A DNA stretch of 8,152 nucleotides from positions 1 to 8,152 of the forward strand of contig CATZYB010000119.1 of assembly GCA_958426095.1 (NCBI GenBank). Direction: 5' to 3'. The stretch comes from an uncultured Lachnospiraceae bacterium. GTDB taxonomy: Bacteria; Bacillota; Clostridia; Lachnospirales; Lachnospiraceae. The notes beneath the pieces are model-generated. The model did no database searches and was not told where the DNA came from. It saw only the letters and a program-made list of their open reading frames with translations. This document shows positions 1 to 5,629 of this stretch, piece by piece. Both the position numbers and the translations under genes were made by a program. The number at the start of each line of letters is the position of its first letter. The stretch's first letter is position 1.

Positions 1-574
1 CCACGTATTCCTTTGCTTTTTTATTCGCTTCTTCCTTTGCCTTGTTTTCAAGGTCTTTAACTAACATTGCGGTTTCATGCTTAACGTCATCTTCAACCGT
101 TCTTAAAAGATATTCCTTTGCTTGTTCGGAGGTTAAACCTGAGATTCTTTCGAGTTCCTGTACTCTTTTCTGGCTGAGTTCATTTACTTCTGCCAACTGC
201 TTATTCAACCTGTCCTCGCGCGATGCCAACTGATTTTCTTTCTTCTCAAGGGAATCGGCCTTACGGTCCACAGCTTCTTCTTTAGAAAGTACACGTTTTT
301 CGTACTTCTGCAATTCACTTCTGCGTTCCTTACTTTCTTTTTCAAGCTCGTTTTTATTCTTTAAAGCTTCTTCCTTGACTTCAAGAAGGCCTTCACGTTT
401 TTTTGCTTCAGCGGTTTTCATAGCTTCGTCAATGATCTCTCGAGCTTTTTCCTCTGCTGAACCAATCTTGGATTCTACGACTTTTTTTCTATAAGAAATC
501 GCCACATTCCAAACGATAAGGGCAGTAACTAAAACAGCTGCAACAATAACTATAACTGCAGTAATTAACGGCAC
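1..574 (-). CDS. rny: Ribonuclease Y, N-terminal part (runs off the window)
   Basis: Membrane-anchored endoribonuclease that starts mRNA decay in Firmicutes. The visible 191 codons begin at a GTG (574-572). They encode an N-terminal hydrophobic segment (about residues 2-25, PLITAVIVIVAAVLVTALIV) followed by a long, highly charged Lys/Glu-rich coiled coil (about residues 30-190, including EEKAREIIDEAMKTAEAKKREG). This is the standard N-terminal architecture of RNase Y; the KH and HD domains that carry catalysis lie beyond the window edge. The GTG start is chosen because AAGGAGGT (588-581) sits 6 nt upstream and because the first in-frame ATG, near residue 51, would remove the membrane anchor. 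The gene follows recX, as is common in Clostridia, but has its own promoter at 652-624. The N-terminal pattern alone could suggest another coiled-coil membrane protein, but the conserved 'EEKAREIIDEA' style and the position beside recA-recX make RNase Y much the best call. Confidence 0.93.
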   Translation of the reverse strand, partial: MPLITAVIVIVAAVLVTALIVWNVAISYRKKVVESKIGSAEEKAREIIDEAMKTAEAKKREGLLEVKEEALKNKNELEKESKERRSELQKYEKRVLSKEEAVDRKADSLEKKENQLASREDRLNKQLAEVNELSQKRVQELERISGLTSEQAKEYLLRTVEDDVKHETAMLVKDLENKAKEEANKKAKEYV

Positions 575-588
575 AGGAGCACCTCCTT
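575..588 (-). promoter_or_regulatory. rny ribosome binding site inside a small hairpin
   Basis: AAGGAGGT at 588-581 is a near-perfect Shine-Dalgarno sequence 6 nt upstream of the rny GTG, and it decides that start. The same bases form a perfect inverted repeat, AGGAG-GTG-CTCCT (587-575), so in the mRNA the SD could pair with the nucleotides just before the start codon. The SD role is clear from spacing; a regulatory role for the hairpin is inference. Confidence 0.75.
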
Positions 589-623
589 ATTTAGTTTTAA
601 TTGTACATAAATACAACACTTAG

Positions 624-652
624 ATTCTATAACTTTTTTATAATTATGTCAA
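624..652 (-). promoter_or_regulatory. Sigma-A promoter of rny
   Basis: TTGACA (652-647) and TAGAAT (629-624) are separated by exactly 17 nt in an AT-rich stretch between recX and rny. The -35 matches consensus perfectly and the -10 differs from TATAAT at two positions. Transcription should begin near 617, giving a leader of about 40 nt that contains the SD hairpin. The rest of the 132-bp intergenic region (575-706) shows no convincing terminator for recX, so read-through from recA-recX into rny is possible. Confidence 0.8.
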
Positions 653-706
653 GTGGATTTCATGGTTATACTGACATATTGACTAAATATTTGTAAAAAA
701 ATTGTC

Positions 707-1312
707 TCAAATGCCCAAATCTCTATAAACCGACAGAATATCGCCGCCTTTGAAGCCCCGGCGTGCTAAATAACGCATCATTCGGTCTTTTTCTTTAACC
801 TCCGGATCCGGATTTTCTCCCCAGCGCTTCTCGATCAAACGGCGGATTGTTTCTCTGTCCTCCGGAAGCTCCATCCCCTCTTCGGATTCCAACAGTATAT
901 GTAAATCTATGCCTTTGGCTGCCAATTCATATTCCAGTTCCTTTCGGCTTTTCGACCGCCCTTTATACTCTATGTAATTTTGGGCAAAACGGGCATCATC
1001 CACATAATGGTAACTGTCTGCATAATCGATGGCCTGATGGATAATTTTCTCCGGAAATCCGTCCATCTTTAAACGCTGAATGAGTTCCCTGTGGCTCCGA
1101 TCCCGAACCTTCAGCAGGTTCAGCACCCGTAATTTGGCCTTTGGCAGCATATATTCCCTATATATTTTTTCAAGAATCTCATCGGCCATATCCCTGCCGG
1201 CTTCTTCGCCAAAAGAATGCCAGTCCTTTTCAGAGATCAAAAAGCTTTCTCCGTCAGCCAATGTCACTTTTACTTTATTGCGTCCCTTTTTCTCAATGTA
1301 TGATATAAGCAT
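707..1312 (-). CDS. recX: RecX regulatory protein (RecA modulator)
   Basis: RecX binds RecA nucleoprotein filaments and modulates, usually inhibits, RecA's recombinase and co-protease activity in the cytoplasm. The 201-residue product has the family layout: a short beta-like N-terminus (residues 1-35), then tandem three-helix repeats. Recognisable segments are LLKVRDRSHRELIQRL (66-81), the strongly conserved YVDDARFAQNYI (103-114), KSRKELEYELAAKGI (121-135) and a last repeat with RMMRYLARRGF (177-187). Length is normal to slightly short for a Firmicutes RecX. The ATG start has a GGAG 7 nt upstream. The gene lies 56 bp downstream of recA in the same direction and is probably co-transcribed with it under SOS control, with level tuned by the stem-loop in the gap. 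The family call rests on motifs and on adjacency to recA. Confidence 0.95.
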   Translation of the reverse strand: MLISYIEKKGRNKVKVTLADGESFLISEKDWHSFGEEAGRDMADEILEKIYREYMLPKAKLRVLNLLKVRDRSHRELIQRLKMDGFPEKIIHQAIDYADSYHYVDDARFAQNYIEYKGRSKSRKELEYELAAKGIDLHILLESEEGMELPEDRETIRRLIEKRWGENPDPEVKEKDRMMRYLARRGFKGGDILSVYRDLGI

Positions 1313-1330
1313 ATCCGCACTCCATGATCA

Positions 1331-1353
1331 AAGAAAAGACGGTAAATCTACCG
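1331..1353 (-). terminator. Weak stem-loop with U-rich tail between recA and recX (possible attenuator)
   Basis: Seventeen nucleotides past the recA stop codon the transcript contains CGGTA-GATT-TACCG, a perfect 5-bp stem with a 4-nt loop (1353-1340), directly followed by TCTTTTCTT (1339-1331). The stem is too short to be a strong terminator. Partial termination here would give less recX than recA transcript, an arrangement described for recA-recX in E. coli. The attenuation role is inference from shape and place. Confidence 0.4.
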
Positions 1354-1368
1354 GCCTTTCCATTTCTC

Positions 1369-2478
1369 TTATAACTCTTCTGTCTCGTTCACTGTTTCCT
1401 GGGCGGCTTCGGCCACTGGCGCAGTCTCATCCTTTTTGACTTCTTCCGCCGCTTCGCCGGCGCCTCCCAGTCCGTAATGCGCCCGGACCTTCTGTGCGAC
1501 CTCTTCCATAATTTCCGGATTATCTCTCAGATAGGTCTTAGCGTTTTCACGGCCCTGTCCAATCTTTGCACCATTATAAGAATACCATGCGCCGCTCTTC
1601 ACAATAATATCTACATTCGCGGCTAAATCCAGAATATCGCCTTCCCGGGAAATCCCTTTACCAAACATAATGTCAAATTCCGCTTCTTTAAATGGCGGAG
1701 CAATCTTATTCTTAACAACTTTAACACGGGTACGATTACCAATGACTTCGCCATTCATCTTCAGAGATTCAATACGCCGAATATCCATACGCACCGATGA
1801 ATAAAACTTTAATGCCCGTCCCCCGGTAGTCGTCTCCGGACTTCCGAACATTACACCGACCTTTTCCCGAAGCTGATTAATAAAGATAACAACACAGTTG
1901 GATTTACTGATAACTGCCGTCAGTTTTCTGAGGGCCTGAGACATCAAACGGGCCTGAAGACCCACATGGGCATCGCCCATCTCTCCGTCAATTTCAGCCT
2001 TTGGTACAAGGGCGGCAACCGAGTCAATGACAACAATATCAATGGCACCGGAACGAACCATCGTCTCTGCAATTTCCAGCGCCTGCTCACCATTATCCGG
2101 CTGAGAAATGTAAAGATTATCAATATCTACGCCAATATTTCTTGCATAGGCCGGATCCAGGGCATGTTCCGCATCAATAAATCCGGCGATACCGCCAAGT
2201 TTCTGGACTTCAGCAACCATATGAAGAGTCACTGTAGTCTTACCGGAAGATTCCGGACCATAAATCTCGATGATACGTCCTTTAGGCACGCCGCCGAGTC
2301 CAAGGGCCAGATCCAGGCTCAATGCTCCGGTAGGTACAGTTTCCACATCCATATTTGCTCTGTTATCGCCCAGTTTCATCACCGAGCCTTTACCGTACTG
2401 CTTCTCTATATGTGCGATCGCTGCGTCCAGCGCTTTCATCTTATCGACTTTATCTGCTTTGTCTGCTTTGTTTCCCAT
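1369..2478 (-). CDS. recA: RecA recombinase
   Basis: DNA-dependent ATPase that forms filaments on single-stranded DNA, catalyses homologous strand exchange and activates LexA self-cleavage in the SOS response. The 369-residue protein shows Walker A GPESSGKTT (74-82), the catalytic glutamate in FIDAEHALD (Glu104), Walker B IDIVVIDSVAAL (146-157), the L1 region around EIDGEMGDAHVG (162-173), and the L2/C-terminal signature NQLREKVGVMFGSPETTTGGRALKF (201-225, DNA-binding loop L2 within it). The tail after residue 340 is acidic and Ala/Glu-rich, as is usual. The ATG start is supported by GGGAG 9 nt upstream. Compared with typical RecA it carries about 13 extra N-terminal residues built from KAD/KVD triplets before the conserved MKALDAAIAHIEKQYGKG block; the internal ATG at codon 14 lacks a ribosome binding site. 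A LexA box and a consensus promoter lie upstream, and recX follows. Confidence 0.99.
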   Translation of the reverse strand: MGNKADKADKVDKMKALDAAIAHIEKQYGKGSVMKLGDNRANMDVETVPTGALSLDLALGLGGVPKGRIIEIYGPESSGKTTVTLHMVAEVQKLGGIAGFIDAEHALDPAYARNIGVDIDNLYISQPDNGEQALEIAETMVRSGAIDIVVIDSVAALVPKAEIDGEMGDAHVGLQARLMSQALRKLTAVISKSNCVVIFINQLREKVGVMFGSPETTTGGRALKFYSSVRMDIRRIESLKMNGEVIGNRTRVKVVKNKIAPPFKEAEFDIMFGKGISREGDILDLAANVDIIVKSGAWYSYNGAKIGQGRENAKTYLRDNPEIMEEVAQKVRAHYGLGGAGEAAEEVKKDETAPVAEAAQETVNETEEL

Positions 2479-2496
2479 ATATCATTTCTCCCATCT

Positions 2497-2509
2497 GGAG
2501 CTTCGCTCC
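2497..2509 (-). promoter_or_regulatory. Small hairpin in the recA 5' leader
   Basis: GGAGC-GAA-GCTCC (2509-2497) is a perfect 5-bp stem with a 3-nt loop in the recA leader, between the LexA box and the SD. Its first base overlaps the downstream edge of the LexA site. It has no U tract, so it is not a terminator. Possible roles are leader stability or control of ribosome access; the sequence shows the structure only. Confidence 0.4.
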
Positions 2510-2522
2510 GAACATTTGTTCA
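2509..2522 (-). promoter_or_regulatory. LexA-binding site (SOS box) of recA
   Basis: CGAACATTTGTTCA on the plus strand contains the perfect dyad GAAC-N4-GTTC (2510-2513 and 2518-2521) that defines the Gram-positive LexA box (consensus CGAAC-N4-GTTCG). It begins about 10 nt downstream of the recA -10 element, over or just past the expected transcription start, where bound LexA would block initiation or promoter clearance. This strongly implies SOS induction of recA, and of recX if co-transcribed. lexA itself is not in the window. Confidence 0.9.
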
Positions 2523-2532
2523 CCATGTGTTT

Positions 2533-2561
2533 ATCATACACGATTTTTTTCTCTCTGTCAA
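2533..2561 (-). promoter_or_regulatory. Sigma-A promoter of recA
   Basis: TTGACA (2561-2556) and TATGAT (2538-2533) lie exactly 17 nt apart. The -35 is perfect and the -10 has one mismatch. The predicted start near 2526 places the LexA box at the initial transcribed region. The promoter begins about 50 bp past the stop codon of the upstream CPBP gene; I see no intrinsic terminator in between. Confidence 0.88.
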
Positions 2562-2609
2562 TGATTATATCGCCATTTTTTCCCAGGGTAAATCACAATC
2601 TTCCGACAA

Positions 2610-3482
2610 TTATGTCTCTGATCCGACATCGTTATCTTCGATCACATAATCTTCCAGAGAGATCACTTTAAAAAACCGGCCCTTTTTCAATCCATAAAGT
2701 CCCAAAAGTCCGATCATACAAAAAAGAACAATACCAATTGAATACTGCATGGAGGACATCGGACGCAGTTGGTTCATGACCAGAGACGATAAATTGCTGA
2801 TAATATGAAAGATCATCGGCGCTATAAAACTTCCGCAGCGTTTATAAGCAAAGATCATGAGCAGCGAAAAAACAAAAGCATAAACCAGCTGGATCATCGT
2901 GCCATGATAAAGTCCGAATAAAAGACTTGTCAAAACAGCGCCGGCCGTCTCACTGCCGTAGTTGCTGATCCGTTCAAAGACAAGTCCCCGAAACATCAAT
3001 TCCTCCGAGATCGGCATCAAAAAACCTATGACCAGAACCTGCAGATACAATGGTTCAGAATAAATCCCCCGTGCGATCCGGGCATAATCCACATCATACC
3101 GGAAGAATTCAAAAGCATTCACTCCCAGATTGAAAGCCACTGTCAGGCCAATAGCCACGAGCGCTACATAGATATATTTCTTATACACCGGTTTCAGCGT
3201 TTGGAGACGATAGGGCCGTTTCATCCATTCTTTATTTAACATTCGATAAAAAATCGGAATAGAAATGACTGAAGCAATTCCGGAAATCAAAACCACATTT
3301 TTATTCAGCATTTCATAAGCCGCATTTCTCAGTTCCAGTGTCTGAGCATCGTTTAATACGGCTTCCGGCGCTACTGCGCTGTTCATAAACATAAGGGTCG
3401 CACAAAATGTTACCAGATATTGGATCAATATAAAAATCACCATCGGCGATATAACGCCCACCGCGCGTTTAAAAGCATTCAT
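2610..3482 (-). CDS. CPBP-family intramembrane glutamic protease-like protein (Rce1/CAAX type)
   Basis: Polytopic membrane protein of 290 residues with about seven to eight hydrophobic segments (roughly 11-33, 63-80, 103-121, 146-158, 179-192, 195-212, 217-236 and 247-264). It has the three catalytic motifs of the ABI/CPBP family in order: EELMFR (160-165, the EExxxR motif), FGLYH (189-193, FxxxH) and HIISN (226-230, HxxxN). All key residues are present, so it may be an active intramembrane protease; bacterial members have roles ranging from bacteriocin immunity to peptide processing, and the substrate here cannot be inferred. The C-terminus ends in an acidic cytosolic-type tail. The start ATG has AGAAGG about 12 nt upstream, a longer spacing than usual. 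It sits alone between the rnpB terminator and the recA promoter, so it needs its own promoter; only a TATTAT (3527-3522) without a good -35 is visible. Confidence 0.88.
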   Translation of the reverse strand: MNAFKRAVGVISPMVIFILIQYLVTFCATLMFMNSAVAPEAVLNDAQTLELRNAAYEMLNKNVVLISGIASVISIPIFYRMLNKEWMKRPYRLQTLKPVYKKYIYVALVAIGLTVAFNLGVNAFEFFRYDVDYARIARGIYSEPLYLQVLVIGFLMPISEELMFRGLVFERISNYGSETAGAVLTSLLFGLYHGTMIQLVYAFVFSLLMIFAYKRCGSFIAPMIFHIISNLSSLVMNQLRPMSSMQYSIGIVLFCMIGLLGLYGLKKGRFFKVISLEDYVIEDNDVGSET

Positions 3483-3530
3483 TGTATATTCTTACCTTCT
3501 TTTGTCTGACATTGTTTTCTGATAATACAG

Positions 3531-3561
3531 AAAAAAGACACTGAAAATCAGCATCTTTTTT
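3531..3561 (-). terminator. Intrinsic terminator of rnpB
   Basis: Immediately after the 3' strand of RNase P stem P1 the transcript folds into a 14-bp hairpin. AAAAAAGA (3561-3554) pairs with TCTTTTTT (3538-3531), and TGCTGA (3553-3548) pairs with TCAGTG (3544-3539, two G-U wobbles), around a TTT loop. The six-T run forms the termination tract. The A-tract on the other arm means it could also act on the plus strand. It isolates rnpB from the downstream CPBP gene. Confidence 0.87.
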
Positions 3562-3909
3562 CCAAGTCTGTCTGTAAGCCGAGTTATGTTAAAAATGGTC
3601 ATCTATCTCGACTTCCTGTTGCCAGGAAGCTCCAGCGACCTACCCTGAGGCACGACGGGCCGCCGTATCGTCTCATGTACGGTCTTGCTTCGGATGGGGT
3701 TTACATGGCTCTCCCTGTTGCCAGAGAGACGGTGGGCTCTTACCCCGCCTTTCCACCCTTACCGGCCAAAAGCCGGCGGTTTATTTCTGTTGCACTTTCC
3801 TTAGAGTCACCTCCACCGGACGTTATCCGGCATCCTGCCCTGTGAAGCTCGGACTTTCCTCACCTGAAACCTTTCGGTATATACAGGCGCGACCATTCAA
3901 CAGACTTGA
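3562..3909 (-). ncRNA. rnpB: RNase P RNA (catalytic subunit), bacterial type A-like
   Basis: Catalytic RNA of RNase P, which removes the 5' leader from pre-tRNAs. The ends pair as P1: CAAGTCTGT (3908-3900) with ACAGACTTG (3571-3563), a perfect 9-bp helix. Conserved blocks appear in order: GAGGAAAGTCC (CR I), GGGCAGGATGCC, AAAGTGCAACAGAAATAAACC, AAGGGTGGAAAGGCGGGGTAAGAG (split here by conserved positions near 3760-3735), and ACATAACTCGGCTTACAGA (CR V). P4 pairs CCGAG (3852-3848) with CTCGG (3583-3579), a compensated change from the E. coli CCGGG/CCCGG. The L15 GGU that binds the tRNA CCA end is at 3644-3642. Two helices capped by GCAA tetraloops (CTG-GCAA-CAG near 3720 and 3620) fit P14 and P18. 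About 348 nt is normal. Exact ends are inferred from P1, the promoter and the terminator. Confidence 0.96.
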
Positions 3910-3912
3910 AAC

Positions 3913-3944
3913 ATTATATTATCACTCTTTCATTTATTTGTAAA
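3913..3944 (-). promoter_or_regulatory. Promoter of rnpB
   Basis: TTTACA (3944-3939) and TAATAT (3921-3916) are 17 nt apart; an overlapping perfect TATAAT (3918-3913) would give a 20-nt spacer. Either places the start at or a few bases before P1 of RNase P RNA at 3908, as expected for a transcript that begins near its mature 5' end. The -35 lies only a few bases past the kinase stop codon. Confidence 0.72.
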
Positions 3945-3948
3945 GAGT
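3924..3948. repeat. Perfect 7-bp inverted repeat over the rnpB promoter
   Basis: ACTCTTT (3924-3930) and AAAGAGT (3942-3948) form a perfect dyad with an 11-nt centre. One arm overlaps the -35 hexamer and the other lies in the spacer beside the -10. It also starts just past the kinase stop codon. It could be a protein-binding operator or a weak RNA hairpin ending the upstream operon. It lacks a U tract, so it does not look like a standard terminator. Confidence 0.5.
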
Positions 3949-3949
3949 T

Positions 3950-5614
3950 CTAAACATTAAAATAACTGCCTCCGATAAATTCTCTTAAAATAGAATTCTT
4001 TGGAACATGTTCACTGGTAACGCCGATAAAGTAGTCCAAAAATTTCAAAAGCCGTTTGGCTTCTTCATATTCGGGCTGTTCCGGACGTATCCGGAACAGC
4101 AGAGGTTCCGCAAATTGCTTCAACACAGAAAGTTCGTAAATCAGTGCTGAATTAAATTGAGCGTCAGCATTTTCCTGATATGGGAAAATATTGAATTCTT
4201 CTCCACGGCGCACTGAATTCCACATGGCGATCGTATGGGCTGCCTGGGTTCCTCGATGGGCCGCATCCCGGACGATCCGGCGGAGCAGCCGCCCGTCAGT
4301 GGTGGCGATCCGGTTATGCTCATCCAGATTCAACTGGGTTAAGGCACTGATATAAACCCTGAATTTATCGTCCTTTGGAATACTGTAAGTCAGCGCGTCA
4401 TTCAGACAATGTATGCCTTCAATAACAAGAACATCCTCATCGGATATCTGCATGAAGTTATTTTTGCCGTACTCGGATTTTCCGCTGACAAAATTAAAGA
4501 TCGGCAATTCTACCCGTTCTCCAGCCAGAAGAGCCATTAAATCTTTATTAAACTGTTCAATATTCAGAGCTTCCAGACACTCAAAATTGTAATTGCCATC
4601 TTCATCCCTCGGTGTTTTTTCTCTGTCCACAAAATAATTATCCACCGGGATCGGATGCGGCTTCAGCCCCTTTGCCCGAAGCTGAACACTCAGTCTGTGC
4701 GAAAATGTCGTCTTTCCTGAGGAAGAGGGTCCGGCGATCAGGACGATGCGTTTACCGCTATTAAAAATATCCTCAGCGATATCTGCGATATTCTTTTCCT
4801 GAAGGGCCTCTGAGACAAGCATCAGCTCCATGAATTCCCCGTTGGCAATGCAATCATTTAACTGTCCTGCATTGCATATTCCAAGACGTTCTCCCCACGT
4901 TGTAGATTCCTTGAGAACATTGAAGATCTTCTCCGACGGCTGAAACTTCTGGATTATTTCCGGCGCTTCGGCCACCGGCATCTGCATCACAAAGCCTTCA
5001 CGGTAAGGAATCAGTTCAAACCGACTGATGTAGCCGGTAGACGGCGCCATATAGCCATAATAGTAGTCACAAATATCTTCCAATTGGTACATATTCACCC
5101 GGGATGCTCTCCGGTATTTGAGAAGCTTGACCTTTTCAGTCATTCCGTTTGCCTCAAATGCAGCGGTTGCTTCTTCCGTCGTTACTGTCCGCTTGATGAT
5201 CGGAAGGTTTCTGTCCCTCAGGACCTCCATCCGCTGCTGAAGTTTTTCAAGAAGCTCTTGCTCAATCAGCATATGTCCGGCAATCTCACAATAATATCCC
5301 TTATGCACAGAAAACTGAACAATCAGTTTCTCATTTTTTCCAAGAATATCGGCGGCCGCTTTTGTCAGCATCAATGTGGCGGTTCTCCGATAAGACTGTT
5401 CACCGATTTTTTCTCCGGTAGTCACAAACTCTATATTTGCATCTTCTCTGACATGCTTGTATAATTCTTTTAACTTGCCATTTAACCGCGCCATAATGAT
5501 ACGATGCGGATATCTGTCCTGTAAATCTCCGGCAATTTTCTCCAATGAAACTCCAAAAGGATACTCCCGAATTTCATCAAGAACATTGACCTGAATCCTG
5601 TTTTTTTCTTCCAC
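3950..5614 (-). CDS. Nucleoside (uridine) kinase with ThrRS-like N-terminal TGS/SAD region
   Basis: A 554-residue two-part protein. The C-terminal half is a uridine kinase/phosphoribulokinase-type P-loop kinase: Walker A GPSSSGKTT (295-303), substrate-side PVDNYFVDREKTPRDEDGNY (323-342), Walker B-like DVLVIEGIHCLN (394-405) and the Arg-rich RLLRRIVRDAAHRG segment (442-455). It probably phosphorylates a nucleoside, but the substrate is not shown by sequence. The N-terminal half resembles the non-catalytic front of threonyl-tRNA synthetase: a TGS-like fold (about 7-95) and a SAD-like region (about 100-210, with TEEATAAFEANGMTEKVKLLKY). The start is GTG (5614-5612), supported by AGAAGGTGAT 5-7 nt upstream. 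It is the last gene of the rpoD block, 15 nt after the nif3-like stop codon, which suggests translational coupling. Length and domain order match a conserved clostridial family usually annotated only as nucleoside kinase. Confidence 0.9.
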   Translation of the reverse strand: MEEKNRIQVNVLDEIREYPFGVSLEKIAGDLQDRYPHRIIMARLNGKLKELYKHVREDANIEFVTTGEKIGEQSYRRTATLMLTKAAADILGKNEKLIVQFSVHKGYYCEIAGHMLIEQELLEKLQQRMEVLRDRNLPIIKRTVTTEEATAAFEANGMTEKVKLLKYRRASRVNMYQLEDICDYYYGYMAPSTGYISRFELIPYREGFVMQMPVAEAPEIIQKFQPSEKIFNVLKESTTWGERLGICNAGQLNDCIANGEFMELMLVSEALQEKNIADIAEDIFNSGKRIVLIAGPSSSGKTTFSHRLSVQLRAKGLKPHPIPVDNYFVDREKTPRDEDGNYNFECLEALNIEQFNKDLMALLAGERVELPIFNFVSGKSEYGKNNFMQISDEDVLVIEGIHCLNDALTYSIPKDDKFRVYISALTQLNLDEHNRIATTDGRLLRRIVRDAAHRGTQAAHTIAMWNSVRRGEEFNIFPYQENADAQFNSALIYELSVLKQFAEPLLFRIRPEQPEYEEAKRLLKFLDYFIGVTSEHVPKNSILREFIGGSYFNV

Positions 5615-5629
5615 TATATCACCTTCTCA

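Noticed and set aside
589..706. Search for a terminator or small RNA between recX and rny
   Set aside because: The stretch is AT-rich with only short weak pairings; apart from the rny promoter nothing in it can be supported.
1966..2671. Long plus-strand open frames opposite recA (227 and 133 residues)
   Set aside because: They are antisense to the strongly conserved recA and its promoter, have low-complexity Ser/Leu/Cys-rich composition, no family motifs and no convincing ribosome binding site.
3522..3550. Promoter for the CPBP gene based on TATTAT at 3527-3522
   Set aside because: The matching -35 position falls inside the rnpB terminator hairpin and is a poor match (TGATTT), so I did not list it as a feature.
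3605..3730. Repeated CTGGCAACAGG-type segments resembling a small repeat family
   Set aside because: Both copies fall in rnpB at the positions expected for the P14 and P18 helices, with GCAA tetraloops, so the similarity is explained by RNase P RNA structure.
1400..4980. Shared GCTTCGGCCAC string in the recA tail and in the kinase
   Set aside because: Both encode PVAEA-like peptides in unrelated contexts; the short match is probably chance and codon preference, not a dispersed repeat.
5084..5464. 126-residue plus-strand open frame opposite the kinase
   Set aside because: It lies entirely within the well-supported kinase gene on the other strand, with no recognisable domain and no promoter or SD that I can see.
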